DNA of 64,000 nucleotides. It comes from Rhizobium sp. Root483D2. GTDB taxonomy: Bacteria; Pseudomonadota; Alphaproteobacteria; Rhizobiales; Rhizobiaceae. This document shows positions 54,495 to 63,958 of the stretch, in pieces. The notes beneath the pieces are model-generated. The model was not told the DNA's origin, searched no databases, and was given only the letters and a program-made list of their open reading frames with translations. Where the stretch lies: positions 1,205 to 65,204 of the forward strand of contig NZ_LMFB01000005.1 in assembly GCF_001426685.1 (NCBI RefSeq), in the 5' to 3' direction. Position numbers and translations under genes: made by a program. Position 1 is the stretch's first letter. Every line of letters begins with the position of its first letter.

Positions 54495-55421
54495 TTGTCT
54501 TTTCCGCTTCCCTTGGCCGTTCGATATGCGCTTGCCGGCGTCGTCCTGACGCTTGGTCTTGTCGGCTGCGGAGCGCGCGACGGCGTGAGATTGTCCGATA
54601 CTGCAACGACCGTGCCGACCGAGACGGCCTTTGCGCTGCCGGGACCGGGCGGGCCAGCCATCGTCAATATCGTCGAGCGCAGTTTCAGCAACGCGACCCA
54701 GCAGGACATCTTCCTGTTCACATCCGCCTCGACGCCCGGCCAGAATCTCATGCGTGTCCAGCTGTTCGGTCCGGTCGGATTGAAATTCGATGGAACGAAG
54801 TCGCTCGGTTACAGCTCTGTCCGCGCCGGCGATATTGCTAGGGAAATGCGCCGTGAGCTTCCGGGCGTAGCACTCCGGCAATCACCGATCTACATGCAGA
54901 ACAATTACGGGCCCTTCAGCTATGCCTATGGGCGCGGCCGCGGCAACGATGCATGCCTCTATGGCTGGCAGCAGATCCGCTCGCCCGACAATGCCAGAAC
55001 GGCCTTCCAGAACCAGGGCACGATCCAGGTCCGGCTGCGGCTTTGCGAAGAGAATGCCAGCGAGGAAAAGCTGGTCAGCCAGATGTACGGCTATACGATC
55101 CGTGGCGCATTCAATACGGCCACCTGGAACCCCTATGGCGCGCCCCAGAGTGTCGATCCGGCTTTTGGCCGGACTGGACATCCGATCTATCCGAAGGTCG
55201 ATGACATCCGCGGCAATCTGATGCCGGAAGTCCCTGCCGAGCGGGTTCGCCCCGCTGTGCGGCCGCGCCAAGTGGTTGTCGCGAAGGAAAAAATCGTGCC
55301 AATCAAACAACCGGCGCCGGAAGAAACCATTCCTTTACCAACATCGGGGGATATGAAGGGGATTGTTGTTCCGTCCCCTGATTGTGTGAGCCAATCGGCG
55401 GGTGCCGGGCAATGCAAGTAA
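54495..55421 (+). CDS. bcsN: cellulose biosynthesis protein BcsN, lipoprotein
   Basis: The product resembles BcsN, a protein of unknown biochemistry found in rhizobial cellulose operons. With a TTG start at 54495 (GGAGG at 54486-54490) it has 308 residues and a clean lipoprotein signal ending LVGC (Cys25). An ATG at 54423 would add 24 polar residues before the signal and has a poor ribosome site. A central segment (NNYGPFSYAYGRGRGNDAC) and a Pro/Val-rich tail follow. It precedes bcsA by 108 bases. The start choice is uncertain. Confidence 0.8.
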   Translation: MSFPLPLAVRYALAGVVLTLGLVGCGARDGVRLSDTATTVPTETAFALPGPGGPAIVNIVERSFSNATQQDIFLFTSASTPGQNLMRVQLFGPVGLKFDGTKSLGYSSVRAGDIAREMRRELPGVALRQSPIYMQNNYGPFSYAYGRGRGNDACLYGWQQIRSPDNARTAFQNQGTIQVRLRLCEENASEEKLVSQMYGYTIRGAFNTATWNPYGAPQSVDPAFGRTGHPIYPKVDDIRGNLMPEVPAERVRPAVRPRQVVVAKEKIVPIKQPAPEETIPLPTSGDMKGIVVPSPDCVSQSAGAGQCK

Positions 55422-55529
55422 CATCGGCATGATCCGAATTGCCGGTTGCAGTTTGAGTTGACCATGGCGTTTTGAGGGCGTCCGCCGGCACTGACGTGTC
55501 ACCGGGTGGCCTCCTGAAGGGCACCAACC

Positions 55530-57716
55530 ATGCGCAAGGCGAGTATCATTCTTTTCTGGGGAATAGCTTCCCTGTGCGTCATTGCGCTGGTGACGCTGCC
55601 GATCAACCTGCAGACCCAGTTGATCGCCAGTATTGCCGTCGTCACCTTCATGGCTGTTTTGAAAATCCTCAAAGCCGAGGGCACATGGCGGCTGACGGCG
55701 CTCGCTTTCGGCACGGCGATCGTGATGCGCTACGTCTACTGGCGCACGACCAGCACGCTGCCGCCGGTCAACCAGCTGGAAAACTTCATTCCCGGCTTTC
55801 TGCTTTATCTTGCGGAAATGTACAGCGTGATGATGCTGGCGCTCAGCCTATTCGTCGTCGCCATGCCGCTGCCGTCGCGCCCGTCGCGGGCTGCGTCGGA
55901 GGGGAAATATCCAAGCGTCGATGTTTACGTACCGACCTATAATGAGGATTCGCATCTGCTGGCCAATACATTGGCTGCAGCCAAGGCCATGGATTACCCG
56001 GCCGAGAAGCTGACCGTATGGCTGCTTGACGATGGCGGCACGCTGCAGAAGCGAAGCTCGGCCAATCTGCTCGAAAGCCAAACGGCCAAGTCCCGGCACC
56101 AGGAATTGCAGACGCTCTGCGCCGATCTCGATGTGCGCTACCTGACGCGCGACCGCAACGAGCATGCCAAGGCCGGCAATCTCAATAATGGCATGGCGCA
56201 TTCTGACGGCGAACTGATCGCCGTCTTCGACGCCGACCACGCGCCCGCGAGAGACTTTCTTCTGGAGACGGTCGGCTATTTTGAGGACGATCCACGGCTG
56301 TTTCTCGTTCAGACCCCGCATTTCTTCCTCAACCCCGACCCGGTCGAACGCAATCTGCGCACCTTCGAGAAGATGCCGAGCGAGAACGAAATGTTCTACG
56401 GCATTATCCAGCGCGGACTGGACAAGTGGAACGCCTCGTTCTTCTGCGGCTCGGCAGCCGTTTTGCGCCGTCAGGCGCTCGACCAGACCGGCGGCTTCAG
56501 CGGCGTCAGCATCACGGAAGACTGCGAAACCGCGATCGACCTGCATGCCAGCGGCTGGAACAGCGTCTATGTCGACCGGCCGCTGATCGCCGGGTTGCAA
56601 CCGGCGACGTTTGCCAGCTTTATCGGTCAGCGCAGCCGCTGGGCGCAGGGCATGATGCAGATCCTGCGGTTCAAATTCCCGCCCTTGAAGCGCGGCCTGT
56701 CGATCCCGCAGCGGCTTTGCTACATGTCCTCGACATTGTTCTGGCTCTTTCCGTTCCCAAGAACGATCTTTCTCTTTGCGCCGCTCTGTTACCTCTTCTT
56801 CGACCTGGAAATCTTCACCGCGTCCGGCGGCGAGTTCCTGGGCTATACCCTTGCCTATATGCTCGTGAACCTGATGATGCAGAACTATCTCTACGGCTCC
56901 TTCCGCTGGCCCTGGATCTCCGAGCTCTATGAATATGTCCAGACGGTTCACCTCCTGCCGGCCGTTGTCTCGGCGATCGTCAATCCGAGGAAGCCGAGCT
57001 TCAAGGTGACGGCGAAGGATGAATCCGTTCTCGTCAGCCGTTTGTCTGAAATCAGCAGGCCGTTCTTCATCATCTTCGGCGTGCTGCTGCTTGCGCTTCT
57101 GGTGACCATCTACCGGGTCTATACCGAGCCCTATAAGGCCGACGTGACGCTGGTGGTGGGCGCCTGGAACCTGCTCAATCTGGTGCTCGCCGGTTGCGCG
57201 CTCGGCGTCGTTTCCGAACGCGGCGAATTGTCGGCGACGCGGCGGGTCAAAGTCACGCGCCGCTGCGAATTCGGGCTGGGCGAACAATGGTATCCGGCAA
57301 CGATCGACGACGTTTCGGTCTATGGTGCCCGCATCAATGTCTATGCAAAGACGATCGGCTCACCTACGGTCAACACGCGCGGCCTGATCCGGTTTACGCC
57401 GCATGGCCGCGAAACGGCGGAAATCCTTCCCGTTGCCGTCCGTAACACGCAGGTCGATGGCGATATCGTCACGATGGGTTGCCAGTACCTGCCGGAAGCG
57501 GCCCGCGATCACAGTCTCGTTGCCGACCTGATTTTTGCAAACTCCCAGCAATGGACGGAATTCCAGTTATCACGCCGTGGCAATCCGGGCCTTTTCCGGG
57601 GAACGATCTGGTTCTTCGGGCTGGCTTTTTACCAGACAAGCCGCGGGCTCGCCTATTTCTTCAGCAATCGCGGTGGAGGCGGCAAGGCCAAGGTTGCAGC
57701 GGGAGCGAAAAAATGA
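55530..57716 (+). CDS. bcsA: cellulose synthase catalytic subunit BcsA
   Basis: The 728-residue inner-membrane enzyme polymerises glucose from UDP-glucose and extrudes cellulose. GT2 motifs are all present: LLDDGG (about 165-170), DAD (234-236), TED (329-331) and QRSRW (367-371), with about eight membrane segments around them. A C-terminal PilZ-type domain (about 565-660) has DVSVYG (594-599), but the upstream RxxxR is not exact: arginines are at 571, 572, 577 and 578. Its stop overlaps the bcsB start as ATGA. Confidence 0.95.
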   Translation: MRKASIILFWGIASLCVIALVTLPINLQTQLIASIAVVTFMAVLKILKAEGTWRLTALAFGTAIVMRYVYWRTTSTLPPVNQLENFIPGFLLYLAEMYSVMMLALSLFVVAMPLPSRPSRAASEGKYPSVDVYVPTYNEDSHLLANTLAAAKAMDYPAEKLTVWLLDDGGTLQKRSSANLLESQTAKSRHQELQTLCADLDVRYLTRDRNEHAKAGNLNNGMAHSDGELIAVFDADHAPARDFLLETVGYFEDDPRLFLVQTPHFFLNPDPVERNLRTFEKMPSENEMFYGIIQRGLDKWNASFFCGSAAVLRRQALDQTGGFSGVSITEDCETAIDLHASGWNSVYVDRPLIAGLQPATFASFIGQRSRWAQGMMQILRFKFPPLKRGLSIPQRLCYMSSTLFWLFPFPRTIFLFAPLCYLFFDLEIFTASGGEFLGYTLAYMLVNLMMQNYLYGSFRWPWISELYEYVQTVHLLPAVVSAIVNPRKPSFKVTAKDESVLVSRLSEISRPFFIIFGVLLLALLVTIYRVYTEPYKADVTLVVGAWNLLNLVLAGCALGVVSERGELSATRRVKVTRRCEFGLGEQWYPATIDDVSVYGARINVYAKTIGSPTVNTRGLIRFTPHGRETAEILPVAVRNTQVDGDIVTMGCQYLPEAARDHSLVADLIFANSQQWTEFQLSRRGNPGLFRGTIWFFGLAFYQTSRGLAYFFSNRGGGGKAKVAAGAKK

Positions 57717-60064
57717 CCAAGGCCGTCATCCTTGCTCTGACGCTGCTTGCTTTGCCGGCTGGCCCGCTCAACGCCCAGACATTGCCCTTTGACATGACGC
57801 CGGAGCGGCCCGCTTCCGACAGTCCCGCAGTGACGGCGCCGCCGGAAGGCGAGGGCAATGGTGCGGCCGGGTCCCAGCCGGTGACGGTTGCGCCGGTTGC
57901 CGAACCCGTCGAGACCGTTCCCTTCCAGCGTTATATCCTGCCGGAAGGCAGCCTTGGCCTGACAGGCGAATTCGAAGACCGCCTCTGGTCTGTCTATCTG
58001 ACCGCGCAACAGGCGGCTTCGGGGGCAAAGCTCAATCTCGGTTATCAGAACTCTATTTTCGTGGCCCCGGAAACCTCCCGCCTGACGGTCGAGGTCAACA
58101 ATACGAAGATTGCCGAGGAAGCCATCCGCTCGCCGGAATCCGTCTCCGACCTCAGTCTTGACCTGCCTAAGGACTTGCTGAAGCCGGGATCCAACCTGAT
58201 CCGCCTGCGCTCCAGCCAGCGTCACCGCACCGATTGCGATGTGCAGTCGACCTACGAACTCTGGTCGAATGTCGATGCCGAGAAAACCTTTCTCAGCTTT
58301 ACCGCCAATGATCCGGTGAGCATGCAGAGCCTTGACGATATCAAGGCCATCGGCGTCGATGAGGGCGGTCTGACCCGGTTCAATTTTGTCGTCCCGGCGC
58401 TGGAACAGCCGGTCTCGACGATACCATTGATGCGCCTGTCGCAGGGCTTGGCGGTCCTGGCCGATATGCCGAACCAATCCTTTTCTTTCGAAACGAGCAA
58501 ACTCACGCCCTCCGGGCCGGGAGAGATGACAGTCCTCGTCGGCACCAATGCCGAGCTGTCGCCGCTGCTGGCCTCCTTGCCCGATGGCGCGGCCGCCGCG
58601 CCGGTGGCCGGCTTCGTACAGGACCCCAAAACCGGGTCGCCGGTTCTGGTGATCACCGGCCCGACATGGCAGGCGATCCGCAGTGCGATCGAGAGCATCG
58701 TTGCGCCGACCGATGTTTCCCTGCCTGCACGCCGTGATGTCATCACCACGCAGCGCTGGCGCTCTCCGGATGCACCGTTCCTGTTTTCCAATAGCCGTCT
58801 GCCTTTTTCGCAGCTGGGGCTGAAGACCGAGGAATTTTCCGGCAGGCGGTTTCGAACCGACTTCACGATCGGCGTTCCGTCCGATTTCTATGCCGCCTCC
58901 TATGGCGAAGCCGTGATCCTTCTGGACGCGGCCTATTCTTCGGCCGTGCTGCCGGGCAGTCATATCGATATCTACGTCAATGACAGTATCGCCTCGACCG
59001 TGCCGATTACGTCATCAGGCGGCGGATTGCTTCGTCATCTGCCGATCAACGTCACGATGCGGCATTTCCGTCCAGGCGTGAACACGATTGCCATCGAAGC
59101 CATTCTGTCAACGGAAAGCGACAAGGTCTGTGCGCCTGGCGCAACCGGCACGGACGCGCCCCGCTTTGCGCTGTTCGATACGTCCGAATTCCACATGCCG
59201 GATTTTGCCCGGGTCGGCCAGTTGCCCAATCTCGCGGCGACCGCCGGGACCGGGGCGCCCTATAACAGGACCCCTGATCCCGTTCCGCTGTTCCTGGACC
59301 GGATCGACACCAACACGCTTTCGGCGGCGGCGACATTCCTTGGACGGCTTGCCGCATCCGCCGGACACCCGCTTCCCGTCGAAACGGTCGCATCGCCGGC
59401 ATTGATCGGCAACAGGAGCGCCATCTTTATCGGCTCGCTCTCGCAGATGCCGCCAGCGGTGTTTACGCAGATGAACATCTCGGAAGCGAGCCGGAACACG
59501 TGGGGCCCGAACACGGGCGCCCAGGCTCAAGGGGTCGATACGCAGGCCGCCTATAACGAGTGGCGCGATAAGCTGAAGGACGGTCCGTTCAGCGCCCAGA
59601 TCAGCGCGCTTGAAGGCTGGCTGAAGCAGAATTTCGACATCACGCTGACTTCGCTCCGCTTCGCGCCAAGGTCGGAAACCAGCTTCATGCCGTCAAGCGA
59701 CGCGTCGCTGCTGATGGCGCAGGCCGCGAGCCCGGATGGATCGGGGACCTGGACGGTCCTTGCCGCGCCGACCGGCAAGGATCTGCGCGACAACATGCAG
59801 GCCTTAAGCGGACATGCAAACTGGGAACAGCTTGCCGGGCGCATTTCGACCTATGAAGCCGGCACCAAGACGGTGCAGACCGTGCCGGTGAACAGCTTCC
59901 AGTTCGTGCCGACCCAGCCCGGATCATTCTTCAATTACCGGCTTATCGCCGCCAATTGGCTATCGACGAACATCCTGTCCTACGCTGTGCTGCTCGCCGT
60001 GCTGGCCGTCATCCTCGGCCTGGCAACCGCGACGATGCTGGGCAACCTCGGGCGGCGGAAATGA
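57713..60064 (+). CDS. bcsB: cellulose synthase regulatory subunit BcsB
   Basis: The 783-residue periplasmic subunit has a signal peptide (MTKAVILALTLLALPAG to NAQ|TLP), a Pro/Ala-rich stretch, alternating carbohydrate-binding and flavodoxin-like domains, and a C-terminal membrane anchor (about 755-776) that docks on BcsA. It guides the emerging glucan across the periplasm. Overlap with bcsA and bcsZ (ATGA both sides) shows tight coupling. Confidence 0.93.
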   Translation: MTKAVILALTLLALPAGPLNAQTLPFDMTPERPASDSPAVTAPPEGEGNGAAGSQPVTVAPVAEPVETVPFQRYILPEGSLGLTGEFEDRLWSVYLTAQQAASGAKLNLGYQNSIFVAPETSRLTVEVNNTKIAEEAIRSPESVSDLSLDLPKDLLKPGSNLIRLRSSQRHRTDCDVQSTYELWSNVDAEKTFLSFTANDPVSMQSLDDIKAIGVDEGGLTRFNFVVPALEQPVSTIPLMRLSQGLAVLADMPNQSFSFETSKLTPSGPGEMTVLVGTNAELSPLLASLPDGAAAAPVAGFVQDPKTGSPVLVITGPTWQAIRSAIESIVAPTDVSLPARRDVITTQRWRSPDAPFLFSNSRLPFSQLGLKTEEFSGRRFRTDFTIGVPSDFYAASYGEAVILLDAAYSSAVLPGSHIDIYVNDSIASTVPITSSGGGLLRHLPINVTMRHFRPGVNTIAIEAILSTESDKVCAPGATGTDAPRFALFDTSEFHMPDFARVGQLPNLAATAGTGAPYNRTPDPVPLFLDRIDTNTLSAAATFLGRLAASAGHPLPVETVASPALIGNRSAIFIGSLSQMPPAVFTQMNISEASRNTWGPNTGAQAQGVDTQAAYNEWRDKLKDGPFSAQISALEGWLKQNFDITLTSLRFAPRSETSFMPSSDASLLMAQAASPDGSGTWTVLAAPTGKDLRDNMQALSGHANWEQLAGRISTYEAGTKTVQTVPVNSFQFVPTQPGSFFNYRLIAANWLSTNILSYAVLLAVLAVILGLATATMLGNLGRRK

Positions 60065-61113
60065 GGACGAAACTGCTGGCGGCCTTCCTTGCAGGACTGT
60101 TCAGCTTTTGTCTGGCGGGTACCCCGGCGGCCGCTCAGCAGCCCCTGATCGCAGCCGAGGCCTGGCAAGCCTACAAGGCGAAATTCCTTGATCCGGGCGG
60201 CCGCATCATCGACGATGCCAACGGCAATATCAGCCATAGCGAAGGCCAAGGCTACGGGCTTTTGCTGGCCGTGCTTGCCGGCAACGCCGCAGATTTCGAA
60301 CTGATCTGGTCGTTTACCCGCACTGAACTGCTGTTGCGCAGCGATGGCCTTGCAGCCTGGAAATGGAACCCCGCCACAAAACCGCATGTCACCGACATCA
60401 ACAATGCGACCGATGGCGATATTCTGATTGCCTATGCGCTGGGATTGGCGGGCACACAATGGAACCGGCCGGATTACACCCAAAATGGCGCCAGCATAGC
60501 CAGGGCCATTCTGGAAAAGACGATTCTCCAAATCTCCGGCCGGACATTGCTCCTCCCGGCCGCAACCGGGTTTGCCGCCGGCGACCGCGAAGACGGCCCG
60601 GTCATCAATCCGTCCTACTGGATTTTCGAAGCCTTTCCGGTCTTGAATCAACTGGCCCCATCGCCGGTCTGGTCGAAGCTTCGTACCGATGGTCTTGCCC
60701 TTCTCGGCGAACTTCGCTTCGGCCCGAAACAACTTCCCGCAGATTGGGTCTCCCTGAAATCGGCACCGGGTCCTGCGATGGGTTTCCCCGCCGAATTCGG
60801 ATATAATGCCGTGCGCATTCCGCTTTATCTCGTGCGCGCCGGGGTGAAAGACCGGGATCTTTTGACACGGCTGATGCGCGGAACAACTGGTGCAAATGGA
60901 GGATACGCAACTATAGATATAGTATCCGGCTTGCCGAAGGACAGCCTTGCCGATCCGGGTTATCGAATAATTAACTATATTCTGGCCTGTGTGTTGGACA
61001 AGACGGCGGTACCGGAAGATGTGAAGCAATTCGCGCCGACCCGCTATTATCCTTCGACGCTCCATTTGCTGGGGCTATCCTTTATAGCTGCTCAGCAGCC
61101 GGAGTGCTTATGA
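60061..61113 (+). CDS. bcsZ: GH8 endoglucanase BcsZ
   Basis: The 350-residue periplasmic cellulase has a signal peptide (to TPAAA|QQP) and the GH8 motifs HSEGQGYG (catalytic Glu61) and ATDGDILIAYAL (Asp118, Asp120). It trims or edits cellulose during secretion; in Agrobacterium the equivalent is CelC. It sits in the operon between bcsB and the TPR gene, with ATGA overlaps. Confidence 0.93.
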   Translation: MRTKLLAAFLAGLFSFCLAGTPAAAQQPLIAAEAWQAYKAKFLDPGGRIIDDANGNISHSEGQGYGLLLAVLAGNAADFELIWSFTRTELLLRSDGLAAWKWNPATKPHVTDINNATDGDILIAYALGLAGTQWNRPDYTQNGASIARAILEKTILQISGRTLLLPAATGFAAGDREDGPVINPSYWIFEAFPVLNQLAPSPVWSKLRTDGLALLGELRFGPKQLPADWVSLKSAPGPAMGFPAEFGYNAVRIPLYLVRAGVKDRDLLTRLMRGTTGANGGYATIDIVSGLPKDSLADPGYRIINYILACVLDKTAVPEDVKQFAPTRYYPSTLHLLGLSFIAAQQPECL

Positions 61114-63287
61114 AGTCCACCTTCATCGCATTATCAGCAGCGGTCCTCGCCATTATCGTCTTCGGGATGAACAAGCCTGACTACGTCAAGAATGCCATGC
61201 GATCCCTTTCCCTGATGGATGCGGAAGAGCCCACATCGCTGTCGCCACGCTTGGCGCAGCAGTCGAACACGGGCGTCAATGGCGCAAGCACGCCGGTCTT
61301 CCGGGAAATCAAGCGATCTGCCCGGCCCGTTCTCGACAGCGTGGTGACGGCAGCGACTGCGGCGACGGTGGACGAGAGCGCGTTGCGCTATTTTGCCAGC
61401 CGTGGCGATACGGCCAGGCTGCAGGCCGAAATCTCGCGTTTGAAGGCGTTGTATCCGGATTGGGTGCCGCCAAAGGATCCCCTCGCGGTTCCTCAAAACG
61501 AGGACAAGCAGCTGGAGACGATGTGGGACCTTTACGCCCAGTCCCGCTACGCCGAGGTCCGCAAGGCTATCGCAGAACGCCAGACGGCGGAACCCGCATG
61601 GAAACCGCCTGCGGATCTGATCGACCGCTTGACCGTCGCCGAAGCGCGCGCGCGGCTGATCAATGCCTCTGACCTCAAGCAATATGACACCGTCGTGCGG
61701 ATCGGCTCCGAAACACCGAGCCTGCTCACCTGCAGCGAGGTCGATGTTCTCTGGCGCGTGGCCGAAGCCTTTTTCCGCACCGATAAGGCCCAGCGCGCGA
61801 CAGACGCCTATGGCTATATCCTGAACAATTGCCAGAATGCTGCCGAGCGGCTTGCCACGGTTCAAAAGGCCGCCGCCATTCTTCCCTCCAAGAGTGTCGA
61901 AGACCTGCTTGCGAAGGAAAAGACGGCGCCTGACGGCACGATGGAATTCGACAGTATTCGCGACGATCTCGCGCGCCGGTTCGTTGCCGAAGCCAATGCC
62001 GACGGAAAGATCGTCGTGCCACCGCAATATCTCTCGCGCATCGAGCGCCTTGCCGAAACCGGTGGCCTTGCTTCCGATGCCCTGTTGCTCGGCTGGTACT
62101 ACCTGCCGCGTGGCGACATGGAAACGGCCGAAAAATGGTTCCGCAAGGCGCGCGACAAGGAAGACACGGCGTCGGCTTCGCAGGGCCTTGCCCTGACCTT
62201 GATCGATCGCAACGACCAGCTCGCCGCCGAAGATACCATGTTTCGCTGGCGCGACGATTCCAAGGAAGCAAAGGCCGTCTATCTCGCGGCGACCGCCAAC
62301 CTTCTGGCACTGGAACCACCGGTTGCCATCACCGGTGACGTCTTGAAGCGCATTGCCACAGAGGTGATCAAATCACGCGATGCGGCCACGGCCCAGCAGT
62401 TCGGCTGGTATGCCCGCGCGCTGAACCAGCCGCAAACGGCCCTGCAATGGTTTCGCACTGCACTCAGCTGGAAGCTCGACGACGAGCCGTCGGCTTACGG
62501 CCTGGCCGTGACCTATCTGCAACTGGATGACCTGAAGGGCCTGACCGAAATCCAGCGCCTCTGGGCTGGACGGTCTGAACGCATTGCCAAGGTTGGCGAG
62601 GTCGAACAGCCAGACGTCGCCAAGCACCAGCTGCCTGTTGCCAATGAAACGGTTCCCATCCGGCGGCAGCAGCAGCGCACCGTTGTGGTCGCGCAGGATG
62701 TGGAATACGAGCGCTCTGAACAGAGCGAACAGGTTGTTTCGGCGCGGCCGCGCCGGACGGCCCCGGTCGACCGGGGTTGCAAATCGACGATCAATCCGCA
62801 GACGCTTGCTCCGGAAGCAGCGTTGACGCGCGGCTGGTGCCTGATGGAGCGTAACAGGCCGATCGAAGCGGCCGCGGCCTTCGAGGTTGGAATGCTTGGC
62901 TCTTCGGCAAAAACGCGTGAGGACGCCGCCTATGGCCAGAGCCTTGCCTATCTGCGCGCTGGTCTTGCCGGCAAAGCTGCCGTCTCCGCCGTCAAGGCGC
63001 CGCAAAACCGTCAACGCGCCTTCGAACTGCAACAGGCGCTTCTGGCCGACAAGGCTGTGGCGGCGTTCGACGCCGGCCGGCCGCGCGAAGCGCTGCTTGC
63101 GCTGGATCAGTTGAAGCAGATCGCGCCGGAACGGACCGACCTTTTGACGTTGCGGGGCTATGCCTATCTCAAGCTGAAACGCTACGACGACGCACGGCGG
63201 GTGTTCGAGGCGCTGGCTGCCATCGGCAATCGCGATGGCCAGCGTGGACTTGGCGTCATCCACGATATAACGGATAGAAAAGGTTGA
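61110..63287 (+). CDS. TPR protein of the cellulose operon (BcsK-like)
   Basis: The 725-residue protein has an N-terminal hydrophobic segment (about 4-22) that acts as signal or anchor, and helical TPR/Sel1-like repeats. The clearest repeats are around 310-480 and 560-720; a charged Arg/Gln/Glu-rich linker lies between (about 510-540). No outer-membrane porin domain follows, so it is not a full BcsC. It occupies the place of the TPR protein called BcsK in rhizobial-type operons, a name I use tentatively. ATG 61110 overlaps the bcsZ stop. Confidence 0.8.
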   Translation: MKSTFIALSAAVLAIIVFGMNKPDYVKNAMRSLSLMDAEEPTSLSPRLAQQSNTGVNGASTPVFREIKRSARPVLDSVVTAATAATVDESALRYFASRGDTARLQAEISRLKALYPDWVPPKDPLAVPQNEDKQLETMWDLYAQSRYAEVRKAIAERQTAEPAWKPPADLIDRLTVAEARARLINASDLKQYDTVVRIGSETPSLLTCSEVDVLWRVAEAFFRTDKAQRATDAYGYILNNCQNAAERLATVQKAAAILPSKSVEDLLAKEKTAPDGTMEFDSIRDDLARRFVAEANADGKIVVPPQYLSRIERLAETGGLASDALLLGWYYLPRGDMETAEKWFRKARDKEDTASASQGLALTLIDRNDQLAAEDTMFRWRDDSKEAKAVYLAATANLLALEPPVAITGDVLKRIATEVIKSRDAATAQQFGWYARALNQPQTALQWFRTALSWKLDDEPSAYGLAVTYLQLDDLKGLTEIQRLWAGRSERIAKVGEVEQPDVAKHQLPVANETVPIRRQQQRTVVVAQDVEYERSEQSEQVVSARPRRTAPVDRGCKSTINPQTLAPEAALTRGWCLMERNRPIEAAAAFEVGMLGSSAKTREDAAYGQSLAYLRAGLAGKAAVSAVKAPQNRQRAFELQQALLADKAVAAFDAGRPREALLALDQLKQIAPERTDLLTLRGYAYLKLKRYDDARRVFEALAAIGNRDGQRGLGVIHDITDRKG

Positions 63288-63336
63288 TCGGGACGCAAAG
63301 CTCCCCCCGCTCTTCCTGAGCATCACAGGGAGCGGA

Positions 63337-63897
63337 GTGGACAACGTGACATCTTCCCCTTTGGATATTCCGGTCAAGACAGCCGACGGCCGCTTGACGA
63401 CCCTCGCCGAATTTCGTGGCCGCGTGATGCTGGTCGTCAACGTCGCATCGAAATGCGGGCTGACGGTTCAGTATGAGGGCCTGGAAAAGCTGTATGAGGC
63501 CAAACGCGATGCGGGATTGGTCGTCCTTGCCTTTCCCTCAAACAATTTCATGCAGCAGGAGCCGGGAACGGAAGCCGAGATCATCGAATTCTGCACCAGC
63601 ACCTATGATGTGCAATTCCCGATCTTTGCAAAGATTTCCGTCAAGGGGGAGGGCGTTCACCCGCTGTATCGCAGCCTGACGGCAATCGCACCCGACGCCA
63701 TCGGTGAAGGTCCGATGCGCGACCGGCTGAAGGGCTATGGCGTTGATCCGGAAAACAAAGCCGACGTCCTGTGGAATTTCGAAAAATTCCTGATCGGCCG
63801 CGACGGCAAGGTCGCCGCCCGCTTTTCACCGGATGTCACCGCTGAGGATGCACGCCTTGTCTCGGCGATCGATCGGGAACTGTCACAGCGCGGTTGA
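63337..63897 (+). CDS. glutathione peroxidase family protein
   Basis: The 186-residue cytoplasmic peroxidase has the active-site Cys40 in NVASKCGLT, Gln74 in FMQQEPGT, and Trp-Asn in LWNFEKFLIGRDG, the GPx/BtuE pattern. It reduces hydroperoxides, in most bacterial members with thioredoxin instead of glutathione. The start is a GTG at 63337 after GGGAGCG. It is 49 bases after the cellulose operon but functionally unrelated to it. Confidence 0.92.
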   Translation: MDNVTSSPLDIPVKTADGRLTTLAEFRGRVMLVVNVASKCGLTVQYEGLEKLYEAKRDAGLVVLAFPSNNFMQQEPGTEAEIIEFCTSTYDVQFPIFAKISVKGEGVHPLYRSLTAIAPDAIGEGPMRDRLKGYGVDPENKADVLWNFEKFLIGRDGKVAARFSPDVTAEDARLVSAIDRELSQRG

Positions 63898-63925
63898 GAC
63901 GGCGCAATCTGTCCGGAAACAAGAA

Positions 63926-63958
63926 CGACCGGCCATGCGGTAAACGCAAAGCCGGTCG
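63926..63958. terminator. inverted repeat after the peroxidase gene
   Basis: CGACCGGC (63926-63933) pairs with GCCGGTCG (63951-63958) around a 17-base loop, 28 bases after the stop. No T-run follows. On the minus strand an eight-codon frame ending in TAA at 63977-63979 (IEKKSAR) runs off the window end, so this may be a hairpin between two convergent genes. That partial gene is too short to claim. Confidence 0.4.
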
